Positions 24,596-34,593 of a stretch of DNA of 64,000 nucleotides are shown one piece after another. Every line of letters begins with the position of its first letter. Position 1 is the stretch's first letter. The notes under the pieces were generated by a model, which worked only from the letters and a program-made list of their open reading frames with translations, ran no database searches and was not told where the DNA came from. Source of the stretch: Alsobacter metallidurans. GTDB lineage: Bacteria > Pseudomonadota > Alphaproteobacteria > Rhizobiales > Beijerinckiaceae. The stretch is taken from positions 1,033,383 through 1,097,382 of the forward strand of contig NZ_BMES01000001.1 of the NCBI RefSeq assembly GCF_014636935.1. The letters run 5' to 3'. A program made the position numbers and the translations under genes.

Positions 24596-26521
24596 TCAGG
24601 CGCCTGCCGCGTAGTAGTATTCGTCTATCCGGTACACGCCCATCAGCGAGGTCGGCTCCCAGGAGAACAGCGCCTTTTCGGGCACGTTGCGCAGCCGCTT
24701 GTTCACCACCACGGGCTGCAGCTCGCCCGCAATGGTGCCGATCGTCCACTGGTTCTCGGCGTGCAGCGCCAGCATCTCGCGCCAGATCGCGGCGTTGCGC
24801 GTGTCCTCGGTGGCGCTCAGCCACTCCTTGTAGAGCGCGAGCAGGCGCTTGCCGCCCGGCGTGTCGGGCTCCTCGCCGTTGTGGCCCTGCGTTTCGAACC
24901 ACTGGCCCCATTTGGGCCAGCTGTAGTGCTCCTGCCGCACCGGCGCGAGCTCGGTGGGCGGCATCATGGCGGTCGGCACGGCGTTGTCGAGGCCGGTCGC
25001 CGCCACCATCACGGTTTGGCCCGAGAACGAGCGCTGGCGCAGGATGCCGCGGTCCTGCGGCTTCATGAACAGCTTCACCCCGACATCGCGCCAGAACTCG
25101 GTGATGAGCTGCAGCGCATCGACGATATCGGTGGACTCGCCGTCCACCTCCACGACGATCTCCAGCGTCCTCCCGTCCGGCAGGGTGCGGAAGCCGGAGG
25201 AATCGCGGCCCGTCAGGCCCACTTCGTCGAGCAGCCCGTTGGCGAGCTCGGGGTCGTAGGCCGCGTTGTCGGTCCGGAACACGTCCGAGTACAACGGGCT
25301 GGTCGCCAGCACGGTGTTGTTGCCCTCGACGCCGAGCCCGAACAGCAGCGCGTTGTTGAGGATGCGCCGGTCGATGGCGGCCGACAGCGCGCGCCGGTAG
25401 CGGATGTCGCGGTTCAGCCGCCGCCACTCCGGGTCGGCCGTGTTGAGGTTGGGGTAGAGCGTGTAGATCGACCCGCGCGCATAGGGCCAAAGCAGCGTGC
25501 GGTAGTTCTGCGCCGCTTCGCCCTCCTTCAGCACCGGCACGTCGTTCATCGAGAGGCCGCGCGCCTGCAGGTCCACCTCGCCGGCGTTGCTCTTGGCCGG
25601 AAACAGCCCGGGCGAGGCCACGTCCACCAGCACCTTGTCGACATAGGGGAGCTGCCGCCCCTCCGGGTCGAGCCGGTGAAAATAGGGGTTGCGCTCGAAC
25701 ACCATCCGGTTGGCCGGCGGCGGCGTCACCAGCCGCCAGGGCGTCAGCACGGGCGCGTCGGGGTTGCTGTACTCGTAGTCATCGTCGAGCCGGTTGTGCA
25801 GCGCCGCCCAGTTGCGCAGCTTGGCGGCCGCGATCGCCTTCTCGATCACGCCCTTCTCGGCGTAGCGCTTGTGGAACGCCCGCAGATATTGCGACGGCGA
25901 GAACAGCCGCAGCGGCCGCGGCATCGCGAGCGCCGGCAGGAACCGCGGGTTCGGGGCGTCCCAGGAATAGCGGATGCGCAGGTCGTCGATGATCTCGAAG
26001 CGCGGCAGCTTGCCGTCCACCATGAAGAGCTCGGGCGGCCCGCTCGGGCTCAGGTCCTTGTTGAGCGCCACGTCCTCCCAGTAGTAGCGGAAATCCTCGC
26101 TCGTGAAGGGCTGGCCGTTGGACCAGCGATGCCCGCGCCGCAGCGTGAACGTGAAGACGCGGTTGTCCTGCTCCTCGTAGCTCTGCGCCAGGTCCGGCTG
26201 CAGCGTCAGCGTCTCGTCATAGCCCACCACGCGCGTGTAGCCGTTCGCCGACATGTAGCGAAGGTCGCGCGTCTTCGCGATCAGGGTGCGGATCTCGCCG
26301 CCATAGCGCCCCACCGTGCGCTTGCGCGACGCGAAATCGGCGATCAGCGGCGTGGTCGGCAGGCGGTCGATCACGGGCGGCAGCAGGCCCTTTTTCACCC
26401 GCTCGGCCAGCATGGGCGACTCCTGGAAGGAGAACCCCTCCGCGCGCAGGGCGCCTGGCGCCGCTGCGGCGGCGGCCGCCGCCAGCCCGGTCTGGAGAAC
26501 GCCGCGACGCGTGATCGTCAT
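24596..26521 (-). CDS. ABC peptide transporter substrate-binding protein, YejA type, with Tat-like signal
   Basis: A 641-residue family 5 solute-binding protein. The N-terminus reads [12 protein letters not shown] followed by an Ala-rich stretch, a twin-arginine (RRxxL) signal, so export may be folded via Tat rather than Sec. The mature part carries the family blocks FTFTLRRGHRWSNGQPFTSE and DIRYRRALSAAIDR. Length and layout fit YejA-like binders of oligopeptides. The frame extends upstream to 26815 only as a shadow inside the ATPase gene; the ATG at 26521 overlaps the ATPase stop as ATGA. The ligand is unknown. Confidence 0.93.
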   Translation of the reverse strand: MTITRRGVLQTGLAAAAAAAAPGALRAEGFSFQESPMLAERVKKGLLPPVIDRLPTTPLIADFASRKRTVGRYGGEIRTLIAKTRDLRYMSANGYTRVVGYDETLTLQPDLAQSYEEQDNRVFTFTLRRGHRWSNGQPFTSEDFRYYWEDVALNKDLSPSGPPELFMVDGKLPRFEIIDDLRIRYSWDAPNPRFLPALAMPRPLRLFSPSQYLRAFHKRYAEKGVIEKAIAAAKLRNWAALHNRLDDDYEYSNPDAPVLTPWRLVTPPPANRMVFERNPYFHRLDPEGRQLPYVDKVLVDVASPGLFPAKSNAGEVDLQARGLSMNDVPVLKEGEAAQNYRTLLWPYARGSIYTLYPNLNTADPEWRRLNRDIRYRRALSAAIDRRILNNALLFGLGVEGNNTVLATSPLYSDVFRTDNAAYDPELANGLLDEVGLTGRDSSGFRTLPDGRTLEIVVEVDGESTDIVDALQLITEFWRDVGVKLFMKPQDRGILRQRSFSGQTVMVAATGLDNAVPTAMMPPTELAPVRQEHYSWPKWGQWFETQGHNGEEPDTPGGKRLLALYKEWLSATEDTRNAAIWREMLALHAENQWTIGTIAGELQPVVVNKRLRNVPEKALFSWEPTSLMGVYRIDEYYYAAGA

Positions 26522-28431
26522 GACGCGGCCCTCAGCGGCTCGGGTTGCGCCACGGCATCGCAGGGCCGCGCCAGCGCGATGCGGTGGTCGGGCTCCACCT
26601 CCACCATCTCGGGGCGGGTCTCGCCGGGCACGAGGCGGAACGGCTCCGGCCAGTCCGCCGGGTTCGAGAACCCCCCGCCCGTGAGGCGCGAGAAATCGAG
26701 CAGGTGGTCGAGGTCCGGGCTCGGCACGGCGGCCAGCAGCGCCTGCGTGTAGGGGTGCTTGGGCGAGCGGAACAGCGTCTCGCGCGGCGCCTGCTCGACG
26801 ATCACGCCCCGGCACATCACCGCGATGTCGTTGGCCATGTAGTCCACGACCGCGAGGTTGTGCGACACGAACAGGTAGGAGAGCCCGATCGCGGTCTGCA
26901 GGTCCTTCAGCAGGTTCAGGATCTGCGCCTGCACGGACACGTCCAGCGCCGAGGTCGGCTCGTCACACAGGATCACGGCCGGGTTCAGCGCCAGCGCGCG
27001 CGCCAGCCCGATGCGCTGCCGCTGCCCGCCCGAGAACGAATGCGGGTAGCGCCGCATGGAGCGCTGGTCGAGACCGACCAGCTCCAGCAGGTCCTTCACG
27101 CGCTGGAAGCGTTGGTCCTCGCTGCCGATGCGATGGATGCGCAGCGGCTCGGCCAGGATGTCGTACACCGTCATGCGCGGGTCTAGGCTCGAGAACGGGT
27201 CCTGGAACACGAACTGCACGGCCCGGCGGTAGTCCTTCAGGTCCGAGCCCTTGAGCTTGAACACGTCGCGCGCGCCGGTTCCGTCGTCGAAGCACACGGT
27301 GCCGCAGTCGGGCGCCATTGCGCGCATGATCACCTTGGAGAGCGTGGTCTTGCCCGAACCGCTTTCGCCCACCAGCCCCAGGGTCTCGCCCGCGCGCAGC
27401 GTCAGGTTGACGTTGGAAAGAGCCGCGATCCGCTGCGGCGTGCCGAAGAGCCCGCCCGAGCGCAGCGTGAAGGTCTTGCTGACGCCGGTGACGTCCAGCA
27501 CGGTGCGCCCCGCCGGCACGGGATCTCGCCCGCAATGGGCTGCGGCCGCCGCCGCTGCGGCGTCGATCTTGATCTCTCGCAGCGGCGTCAGGCGCTCGTC
27601 CTGCTTCATGTCGAAATGCGGCACGGCGCGCATCAGCGCCACCAGATAGGGATGCTGCGGCCGGCGGAAGATGTCCTCGCGCTCGCCGCGCTCCATCACC
27701 TGGCCGCGATACATCACCACCACGTCGTCCGCCATGTTGGCGACCACGCCGAGGTCGTGCGTGATCAGCAGCACGGCCATCTGGGTTTCGGCCTGCAGCT
27801 CCTTGATCAGCGCCAGGATCTGCGCCTGCGTGGTCACGTCCAGCGCGGTGGTGGGCTCGTCGGCGATCAGCAGGGCGGGCCGGCAGATCAGCGCCATCGC
27901 GATCATGGCCCGTTGGCGCATGCCGCCCGAGAGCTCAAACGGATAGGTGGTGAGCATGCCCTTGGGGTCGCGGAAGCCGACCCGCTCGAAAACCGCCATG
28001 GCGCGCGCCTCGGCGTCCTCCTGGCTCACGCCGTCATGGATGCGCAGCGCCTCCGTCACCTGGTCGCCCACCGTGTGCAGCGGCGACAGCGACGTCATCG
28101 GCTCCTGGAAGATCATCGCCAGCCGCGCGCCGCGCAGCTGCCGCATCTTCTCGCTATCGGGATCGAGCTTGACGATGTCCACCGGCCCGCCGCCGAGCGG
28201 ATCGCGAAACATGATCGAGCCGTTGACGATGCGCCCGCGCTTGGGCAGCAGGCGCAGCATCGCGTTGGCGGTTACGGACTTGCCGGAGCCGGATTCGCCA
28301 ACCACCGCCAGCGTGCGGCCGGGATAGAGATCGAACGAAACGCCGCGGACCGCGTGCACGAGCCCGGCGTCCGCGGTGAAATCCACCGCGAGATCCCGGA
28401 TGCTGACCAGCGGTTCGGTGTTCGGCGTCAT
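26518..28431 (-). CDS. ABC transporter ATPase with two fused nucleotide-binding domains, YejF type
   Basis: A 637-residue cytoplasmic ATPase made of two complete ABC domains. The first (about 10-290) has Walker A GESGSGKS and signature LSGGMRQR. The second (about 315-600) has [16 protein letters not shown] and the Walker [10 protein letters not shown]. Such fusion is typical of YejF and of some opine or glutathione importers. It is the first gene of the operon, followed by the binder and two permeases, whereas E. coli yej has the order A-B-E-F. The ATG at 28431 follows GGGAGCGAG; longer frames to 28578 lack support. Confidence 0.94.
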   Translation of the reverse strand: MTPNTEPLVSIRDLAVDFTADAGLVHAVRGVSFDLYPGRTLAVVGESGSGKSVTANAMLRLLPKRGRIVNGSIMFRDPLGGGPVDIVKLDPDSEKMRQLRGARLAMIFQEPMTSLSPLHTVGDQVTEALRIHDGVSQEDAEARAMAVFERVGFRDPKGMLTTYPFELSGGMRQRAMIAMALICRPALLIADEPTTALDVTTQAQILALIKELQAETQMAVLLITHDLGVVANMADDVVVMYRGQVMERGEREDIFRRPQHPYLVALMRAVPHFDMKQDERLTPLREIKIDAAAAAAAAHCGRDPVPAGRTVLDVTGVSKTFTLRSGGLFGTPQRIAALSNVNLTLRAGETLGLVGESGSGKTTLSKVIMRAMAPDCGTVCFDDGTGARDVFKLKGSDLKDYRRAVQFVFQDPFSSLDPRMTVYDILAEPLRIHRIGSEDQRFQRVKDLLELVGLDQRSMRRYPHSFSGGQRQRIGLARALALNPAVILCDEPTSALDVSVQAQILNLLKDLQTAIGLSYLFVSHNLAVVDYMANDIAVMCRGVIVEQAPRETLFRSPKHPYTQALLAAVPSPDLDHLLDFSRLTGGGFSNPADWPEPFRLVPGETRPEMVEVEPDHRIALARPCDAVAQPEPLRAAS

Positions 28432-28590
28432 CTCGCTCCCGCGGTCCCGCTCGTGGTCGGCCGTCCGGACCAGAAGAGCCGGAGCGGACGAACCTGTCGA
28501 CGAGTTTTCGTGTCCGTCCCGCATCTTGGCCTCACCTGTCCCTAACGCACAACTCCGGGATAAAGGCGACGCTGGCATGAAACTCCCGCT

Positions 28591-30519
28591 TCAGCCATGC
28601 GGTAGCGCAAACGCCTCTTCGGCGGACACGAAACGGACGGCCCCGGAGGCGCCCAGCCGGGCGAGAAGCTCCTCGACGAAACTCCAGATCCAGCCGTCGT
28701 GCACAAGATGGTGGGTGAGCAGGCCAAAGGCTTCGTCCAGGTCTGCGCCCCCTGCCGCCATCGCCCGCGCATGCGCGGCGACGATCCCGATCAGCGCGGC
28801 CTCGTCGGCGAGCCCACGATCTCCATGCCAGTCGATGGGATCGAGATGCGTGTTGACCTGCCTCAGCCCCGGCGCCGCCTCGCGGGCGCGCCGAGCCCTG
28901 AACGTCGACAGGCCGCGAAAGCCGAGCCCCGGGAGCGCGGGCACAAGCGCCGGGTCGATCCGGTTCCAGGGCGGAACCAGCACCGGCAGCGCGCGCGCGC
29001 CGAACATCTCCTCCAGGCGGTCACGGCCGAACTGAAGCTCAGCCAGCACCAGATTGCCCGGCGCGTGCCCGAGCTCCTGCTTTTTCGCGCCCTCAGGCGC
29101 GTGGTTGCGGTGCGCCCACCCATGCTGCAACACGCTGGCGAACGGGGCCGTCCGCAACCTCTCGGCAAGCTCCGGCCGCACCGCTTCGGGAATCACCGCC
29201 AGCGCGACCGGGCAGCCGACGCGCTCGGCCAGCGCGAGCATGTGGTCCAGCGCCGGCGAAGGGGCGACGCAGTCGTCGTCCCGCCACCACACCGCCATGC
29301 TGCGCCCAGCCGCTCGCAAAGCCGAGAGCCCATCGTCCAGTTCGCGCCAGGCCAAGGCCCGCTGCGTCGCCGCCGCAGCGGCGCTTTCCAGAATCGCGCA
29401 AGCGCGCTCCGCTCCGTCGCGCCAGTCCGGCCAGTGCGGCCGGGGCCCGGCCGAGACCTCGTGAACGGCGCGCAAAAGCGCCTCCGGGGTGAGGTTTGCT
29501 TCCTGGAGGGTCACGACGAGCCCGCGCTCGGCCAGGGCCTCCGCCCGCAGGCGCTGCTCGCGCTCGCCGCCCTGCTCGAAGGGAACCAGCACGGCCCGCG
29601 CGCCGGCCGCCGCGATGTCCATCACGGTGTTGTAGCCCGCCTGGCTCACCGACACGGCGGCCTCGCGCAGCAACTGGACGAAATCCGGCCGGGCCCGTTC
29701 GACAACCACGCGGTCGCAGCCGTGCGCCCGCAGCGCCTCGAAGTCGCGCTCCGCGACTCCATGCCCGGCCAGGATGCGCCAGGGGCGCCAGAGCGGATCG
29801 ACGCGCCCGGCGGCGACGCCGGCGCTCAGCAGCGGCAGGCCGGCCGCGCCGCCGCCGCCTGAAACCACGATCGCGCCGGCCTGCGCCGGGGCGGGCTCGC
29901 CGGTGGGCGGAGCCTCCGGCGGCGGGTCGCCCACATAGCCCGTATAGGCGAGCCGGCGTTCGAGCTCATCGCCGACAGGCCAGGAGGCGTCGAGCGGAAC
30001 CACCTCCGGGTCGCCATGCACGAGCACCCGATCGTAAAAGGCGCAGAGCCGCTCCAGCGTCTCCTGCGCGCGGACCGCCCGCGACGGCGATTGCAGAATA
30101 TCCCTGACGGAGCACACCACGGCCGGGCGTGGGTCGCGGCCGCGCGCGCTTTGGAGCAGCGGCACGAATTCGGCCGCGAGCTGGCGGCGGCCAAATGGAA
30201 ACAGCTCCGTCACCAGCAGGTCGGGCCGGGTGCGCTCGAAGGCCGCGAGCGTGAGCGCCCGGCGTTGGGCCAGAGCCTCCGCCGTCAGGGGCGCGTCGTC
30301 CGCCCCGAGCAGCGTCGCGAAATCTGTCCCGACACAATGCGCCGGGGGCAGCTGCACGAGGTCCACCCCGTCGAGCCGCACCATGGGGGCAGGCCTGCCG
30401 CCGCTGACCAGCGTGACGCGATGGCCGCGGCGCGCCATGGCGCGGGCCAGCGCGGCCGTGCGGGCGAGATGGCCGGTGCCCAGCAGATGCGTGACAACAA
30501 ACAGCGCCGAGATGCTCAC
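28591..30519 (-). CDS. fusion of a GT28-like glycosyltransferase and a NodB-like polysaccharide deacetylase
   Basis: A 642-residue two-domain protein. Residues 1-375 are a GT-B glycosyltransferase of the MurG/COG4671 kind: N-terminal glycine loop HLLGTGHLAR, then SGGGGAAGLPLL and the nucleotide-sugar site SQAGYNTVMDI (291-301). Residues about 400-642 resemble a polysaccharide deacetylase: a metal-binding acidic triplet (Asp414-416), the His motif HGWAHRNH (466, 470, 473), VPPWNR, and THHLVHD near the end. One polypeptide could therefore add and de-N-acetylate a sugar. The start is GTG at 30519, overlapping the upstream stop by GTGA. No signal peptide is present, so both activities would be cytoplasmic, unusual for a deacetylase. 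It is the last gene of a four-gene operon. Confidence 0.85.
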   Translation of the reverse strand: MSISALFVVTHLLGTGHLARTAALARAMARRGHRVTLVSGGRPAPMVRLDGVDLVQLPPAHCVGTDFATLLGADDAPLTAEALAQRRALTLAAFERTRPDLLVTELFPFGRRQLAAEFVPLLQSARGRDPRPAVVCSVRDILQSPSRAVRAQETLERLCAFYDRVLVHGDPEVVPLDASWPVGDELERRLAYTGYVGDPPPEAPPTGEPAPAQAGAIVVSGGGGAAGLPLLSAGVAAGRVDPLWRPWRILAGHGVAERDFEALRAHGCDRVVVERARPDFVQLLREAAVSVSQAGYNTVMDIAAAGARAVLVPFEQGGEREQRLRAEALAERGLVVTLQEANLTPEALLRAVHEVSAGPRPHWPDWRDGAERACAILESAAAAATQRALAWRELDDGLSALRAAGRSMAVWWRDDDCVAPSPALDHMLALAERVGCPVALAVIPEAVRPELAERLRTAPFASVLQHGWAHRNHAPEGAKKQELGHAPGNLVLAELQFGRDRLEEMFGARALPVLVPPWNRIDPALVPALPGLGFRGLSTFRARRAREAAPGLRQVNTHLDPIDWHGDRGLADEAALIGIVAAHARAMAAGGADLDEAFGLLTHHLVHDGWIWSFVEELLARLGASGAVRFVSAEEAFALPHG

Positions 30520-31643
30520 GAGGCGCGCTCCGCGAAAGCCCGGCCGGCCTCGGCCAGCGCGCCGCGCAGCCGCGCGGAGGCGGCATCCAGCGTGCGGCCC
30601 CCGAGCGCCTGGTCCCGGGCTGCGACGCTCAGCGCGCGCAGCCGGCCGGGGGCGTCCAGCAGCGACCCCAGCGCGCTCGCGAACGCAGCCGCGTCGCCGG
30701 GCGGCGTCAGCACGCCCGTGCGGCCATTGTCCACCACGCCGGCGACGCCGCCATACGCGCCCGCAAGCGCAGGGCAACCAAACAAGGCGGCCTCCAGAAA
30801 GGCCATGCCGAAGGCTTCGTTCACGGCCGGCCACGCGAGCAGGTCGGCGCCCGCGTAAAGCCGGGCCAGCCCCGCCCGGTCCAACTCGCCATGGAGACGG
30901 ACCCGGTCGCCGAACCGTGCGAAAGCGGCCTCGACCTCCGGCCGCGCAGGGCCGTCTCCGGCCACGTCCAGCGTCCACGGCCGCTCATCCAGCGTCGCGA
31001 GCGCTTCGGCGAGCACGCGAAACGACGCCAGCTTGTCGCCCGCCCGCATCATCCCGACCGCCAGCAGGCGGGGCCGCCCGGCGGCCGTCGCGGCTGGCCG
31101 CTCCAACCGCGGCCAGGCGGCCGCGTCCAGAAAGGGAGGAAAATCGATGAGCCGCTGCGCCGTCGGCCGGGCCGCCTCGAGCATCGGCCGGTCCCGCGCG
31201 TTCATGATCAGCACGGCGTCGGCCCGATCCAGCGCCGCCTCGGCCAGCGCATGCCCGACCGCCCACGGGCCGCCGGCCCGCTTGGGGGCGCGTGAGCCCT
31301 CCACCACCACGTATGGCAGCCCGAGCGCGGTCGCGACCGCGGGGCCGAACACATCCGGCGCCTTGTAGTGCACATGGTAGGTCAGCACCGCGCCGGGCCG
31401 CTCGGCCGGCGGGCGGCTCTGCGCCTCCTCGACGAAGCGCCCGGCCGCGTCCCGGGCCTCGGCGGCAAGCCGGCGCATGAGGCTCGCGTCGCCGCGCGGG
31501 TCGAACATGCGCAGCGCGAAGGGTCGCTCGGCCGCGATGCCGGCCTGCTCCAGCGCCCGCAGCAGCAGGCGCGCGATCTCCCGGTCGCCGGACGGAGCGG
31601 GGTGCTCCGGCGGCTTCAGGGGCGCATGAAAAACGACGCGCAT
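30516..31643 (-). CDS. GT4-like glycosyltransferase
   Basis: A 375-residue GT-B glycosyltransferase. The C-terminal half has the family 4 features: LLAVGMMRAGDKLASF, a GDGPARPEVE-like turn, and the donor-site block NEAFGMAFLEAALFGCPALAG with the E-x7-E arrangement. It would transfer a sugar from a nucleotide donor in the cytoplasm during glycan assembly. ATG at 31643 shares one base with the stop of the preceding gene, and its own stop overlaps the next start. The acceptor is unknown. It is less conserved in its first 100 residues, as usual for acceptor-binding domains. Confidence 0.88.
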   Translation of the reverse strand: MRVVFHAPLKPPEHPAPSGDREIARLLLRALEQAGIAAERPFALRMFDPRGDASLMRRLAAEARDAAGRFVEEAQSRPPAERPGAVLTYHVHYKAPDVFGPAVATALGLPYVVVEGSRAPKRAGGPWAVGHALAEAALDRADAVLIMNARDRPMLEAARPTAQRLIDFPPFLDAAAWPRLERPAATAAGRPRLLAVGMMRAGDKLASFRVLAEALATLDERPWTLDVAGDGPARPEVEAAFARFGDRVRLHGELDRAGLARLYAGADLLAWPAVNEAFGMAFLEAALFGCPALAGAYGGVAGVVDNGRTGVLTPPGDAAAFASALGSLLDAPGRLRALSVAARDQALGGRTLDAASARLRGALAEAGRAFAERAS

Positions 31644-32959
31644 CAGGACGCCGCTGCGGCGAGCGTTCCGGCCGGAGAGGCGAGGGGAGCCTCGGCCCCG
31701 AGCGACCGGTCCAGCCTGTGAGCGACGGCCTCGACGCCCGCCTCGAACGAGAAGTCGCGAACCCGGCGCGCCGCCGCATCGCCGAGCCGCGCGCGAAGGG
31801 CTGGCGAACGGATCAAGGTTTCCAGCGCATCGGCCAGCGCAACGGGATCGCGGGTCGGCGTCAGCACGCCCTCCACGCCCTCGCGGACGAACTCGGGCAC
31901 GCCCGCAAAGGCGGTGGACAGGATAGGCAGCGCCTGCGTGGAAGCCTCCATGATGACGTTGGGCAGCCCGTCGCGGTCGCCGTGGTCCCCTTCCCGGCAG
32001 GGCAGCGCGAACAGGTCGGCGTCGCGCATCGCCGCCACCACGGCGTCCTGCGCCTGGCCGCCCAGCCACTCGATCCGGTCTGCGAGGCCAAGCGTCGTCG
32101 CCCGGGCGCGCAGCGCATCCTTGAGCTCGCCCGAGCCGATATGGGTAAACCGCCAATGGAGGCCGGCGGGCAGGCGGGCCAGCGCATCGAGCAGATCGTC
32201 GTAGCCCTTCTTGGCCACCGCGCGCCCGACCGAGAGAATGCGGACCGGATCGCCCGGATCGGACCCGTCGCGCGCCGGGCGCGATGGCGGCGCGGCCGGG
32301 AAGCGGGTCAGGTCGAGGCCGTGGTAGATTAGCGCGACCCGGTCGGGATCGTCGGCTGGCGCGAGGCGCCGCAATTCGTCCAGCCCCATGGCGGTGCACG
32401 TGACCCCCCAGGCGGCGTCCGCGATCTTCTCGCGCTTCTCCCAGTCCGGCGTGGTCCAGATGTCCTTGGCGTGCGCCGAGAAGCTGAAGGTGCGGCCGCT
32501 CAAGAGACAAGCGTAGCGCACCACCGAGGCGGGCGTATGGAGGTAGTGCACGTGCACGTGCCGGATCGCCGGGTCGAGCTCACGCGCCAGCACGAGCGCC
32601 TGCCCGAGCCGCCGGGCCCGATTCGGCGTGAAGTCCCGCTTCAGGTCGCGCCAGAACAGGCGCAGCAGCGCGCCCAGCGCCGGCCTGCGCAAGGCGGCCC
32701 CCGCGCCCGCCAAAACCCGCAGGGGCTCCTGGTACAGGTATTCCGGCAGGTAGGACGCCTCGGCGCGGATCTGCCGGTTCAATGGGTGCACGGCCTTGTC
32801 GGTGGGCCGTCGTAGCGCCCAGATCGCAAGCCGGAAGCCGGCGCGCTCCAGCCCCAGCATCTCCTGCGCGATAAAGGTCTCGGAGAGGCGCGGATAGCCC
32901 TTCACCACCACGGCGACGGCCGGCGGCGCCGCGCGTCCCGGCGCAGGATCAAGCGTCAT
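31643..32959 (-). CDS. GT4-family glycosyltransferase, colanic acid WcaL-like
   Basis: A 438-residue GT-B enzyme. The opening VVVKGYPRLSETFIAQEMLGL is characteristic of exopolysaccharide glycosyltransferases related to WcaL and AmsK. The acceptor domain includes HVHYLHTPASVVRYAC and FSAHAKDIW. The donor domain includes VGRAVAKKGYDDLLDAL and DGLPNVIMEASTQALPILST with the conserved Glu. It probably adds one sugar of a surface polysaccharide repeat. The start at 32959 lies 10 bases after the upstream gene, and its stop overlaps the next start by one base. Confidence 0.92.
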   Translation of the reverse strand: MTLDPAPGRAAPPAVAVVVKGYPRLSETFIAQEMLGLERAGFRLAIWALRRPTDKAVHPLNRQIRAEASYLPEYLYQEPLRVLAGAGAALRRPALGALLRLFWRDLKRDFTPNRARRLGQALVLARELDPAIRHVHVHYLHTPASVVRYACLLSGRTFSFSAHAKDIWTTPDWEKREKIADAAWGVTCTAMGLDELRRLAPADDPDRVALIYHGLDLTRFPAAPPSRPARDGSDPGDPVRILSVGRAVAKKGYDDLLDALARLPAGLHWRFTHIGSGELKDALRARATTLGLADRIEWLGGQAQDAVVAAMRDADLFALPCREGDHGDRDGLPNVIMEASTQALPILSTAFAGVPEFVREGVEGVLTPTRDPVALADALETLIRSPALRARLGDAAARRVRDFSFEAGVEAVAHRLDRSLGAEAPLASPAGTLAAAAS

Positions 32960-32969
32960 GGACGCCGGC

Positions 32970-34250
32970 TCACTCGGCCGCCATGCCGACGCCGGAGCGA
33001 CCGCGCCCGGTCCGTGCGTCCTCGAACCACGGGCGCGTCATCGCGCCGATGCGCTCCAGCCCGTCCAGCAGGTCGGGGATCACGGCCTGCGAGGGCTTCG
33101 GCTGGCTCATCAGCGCCCGGATGGCGGCCGCCATCTCGAGCGGGTCGTGCGTGGACGGCGGGTTGTCGAGCCCGTCGAGCTGGCGCACCAGGCCGGCCTC
33201 CTCGGCGAACTGCGCCCGGATCGCCTGTTCCAGCCGCGGCGTCTTGCGCGGCACGATCAGGCCGGGCTTATCCATCGAGAGGATTTCGCAGAACGTGTTG
33301 TAGCCGCCCATCGCCACGATGGCGGACGCCTTCTGCATCAGGTGTTCGATCTTGGAATCAAACGCGATGGCGTCGACCTTCTCGAGCTTGGCGATGCGCC
33401 CCATCAGCGATTGCCGCGCCCCGCGCGACACGAAGGGGCCGAACACCACCAGCGCCGGGATCGGGATGTCGGGGTCGCGCTCATAGGCCGACACCACCCA
33501 GTCGAGCAGCGCCGGCCCGTCGCCGCCGCCGCCGGTGGTGACCAGCACGAACGGCCCACGCGTCAGCTTCGGGTAGCGCGAGAACTGCGGCGCGTCCGGC
33601 AGCTCGCGCCGCAGGTAGCCCGTATAGGTGATGCGGTTGCGCACCGCTTCCGGCAGGTCAAGCGCCGCCAGCGGCTCGTAGAGGCGCCGCAGGCCGTAGA
33701 TCCAGATGTCGTCGTAGAAGTCCACCAGCGCCTGCACGGCGCCCTTGCGCTCCCACTCGGGCGCGAGCAGCGCCGGCTCGTCCATGACGTCGCGGATGCC
33801 CAGCACCAGCCTCGCGCCGCGCTGCTTCATCAGCTGCAGCGTCGGCAGGATCTCGCCGCGGAAGCCGGTCGGCTCCTTGTCGACGATCACGAGGTCGGGA
33901 TCCAGCGCCAACGCGGTGTTGCGGATGATGGCCTCGCGCAGCGCCACCGCCTCGTCGAGTCCGATCTTGAGGTTCAGGGTGGTGTAGTCGCCGTCCGGCA
34001 GCTTCACCACGCCCGGCACGCGCACGAAGTCGACGCCGTTGCCGAAATCGAAGCTGCCCACCACGGGCGAGCCGGTCACGATCACCACGGAAGCGTCCGG
34101 CGCGGCCTGCACGAGCGCGTTCGCGATGGCGCGCGACCGGCGCAGATGCCCGAGCCCGAACGTGTCGTGACTGTAGATCAGGACCCGCGGGGCGCGTTTC
34201 ACGCCGGCGCCCCAGGAAGCGCCGAATGCGCCTGGAACGGGTTGGAACAT
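32970..34250 (-). CDS. GT28-like glycosyltransferase (COG4671 type)
   Basis: A 426-residue protein, the first gene of the glycosyltransferase operon. It shares with the fusion protein the N-terminal loop (DTFGLGHLRRSRAIANAL), the segment ITYTGYLRRELPDAP, and the nucleotide-sugar site MGGYNTFCEILSMDKPGLIVPR, so the two are probably ancient paralogues. The glycine-rich LVTTGGGGDGPALL lies between. The family is mostly annotated only as predicted glycosyltransferase, and the donor sugar is unknown. Cytoplasmic location is expected. ATG at 34250 is used; no strong ribosome site is visible. Confidence 0.87.
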   Translation of the reverse strand: MFQPVPGAFGASWGAGVKRAPRVLIYSHDTFGLGHLRRSRAIANALVQAAPDASVVIVTGSPVVGSFDFGNGVDFVRVPGVVKLPDGDYTTLNLKIGLDEAVALREAIIRNTALALDPDLVIVDKEPTGFRGEILPTLQLMKQRGARLVLGIRDVMDEPALLAPEWERKGAVQALVDFYDDIWIYGLRRLYEPLAALDLPEAVRNRITYTGYLRRELPDAPQFSRYPKLTRGPFVLVTTGGGGDGPALLDWVVSAYERDPDIPIPALVVFGPFVSRGARQSLMGRIAKLEKVDAIAFDSKIEHLMQKASAIVAMGGYNTFCEILSMDKPGLIVPRKTPRLEQAIRAQFAEEAGLVRQLDGLDNPPSTHDPLEMAAAIRALMSQPKPSQAVIPDLLDGLERIGAMTRPWFEDARTGRGRSGVGMAAE

Positions 34251-34593
34251 CGTGTCGCACTCCCGCTCGCAAGGGCCCAGGCCCCCAGGTCGGCACTCGA
34301 ATCGGCAGGTGCAAACGCCTGCTGGAAATCACTGTTCCGCAGCGTCGGCTCGCGCCGGGAGTTCTGGCCTACGCGCTTCACCAACTCAAGGTTACACGCC
34401 TTGGCGTGACCAGCAAGTGACGAGAATCAAGCCGGCGCTCACCGGAGCAGAACCCTATCCGACTCGCAAAAGGCCCGCCACGGCGCCCTTCTCGCGCGGA
34501 AACACAACCATAGCGAGCTTTTTCACCGCCATGATCACGCTCCATTAAAAGACACGCGCGTAAGTTGCATGAACTGAGGTTGGCGACCCCCTG
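34251..34593. other. intergenic region between the glycosyltransferase operon and the Flp pilin gene
   Basis: This 343-base gap separates divergent genes and must hold two promoters. I see small hairpins (GCAGG/CCTGC around 34305-34325) and a moderately AT-rich stretch at 34500-34570 close to the pilin gene, but no clear promoter boxes, tRNA or repeat. Confidence 0.4.
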
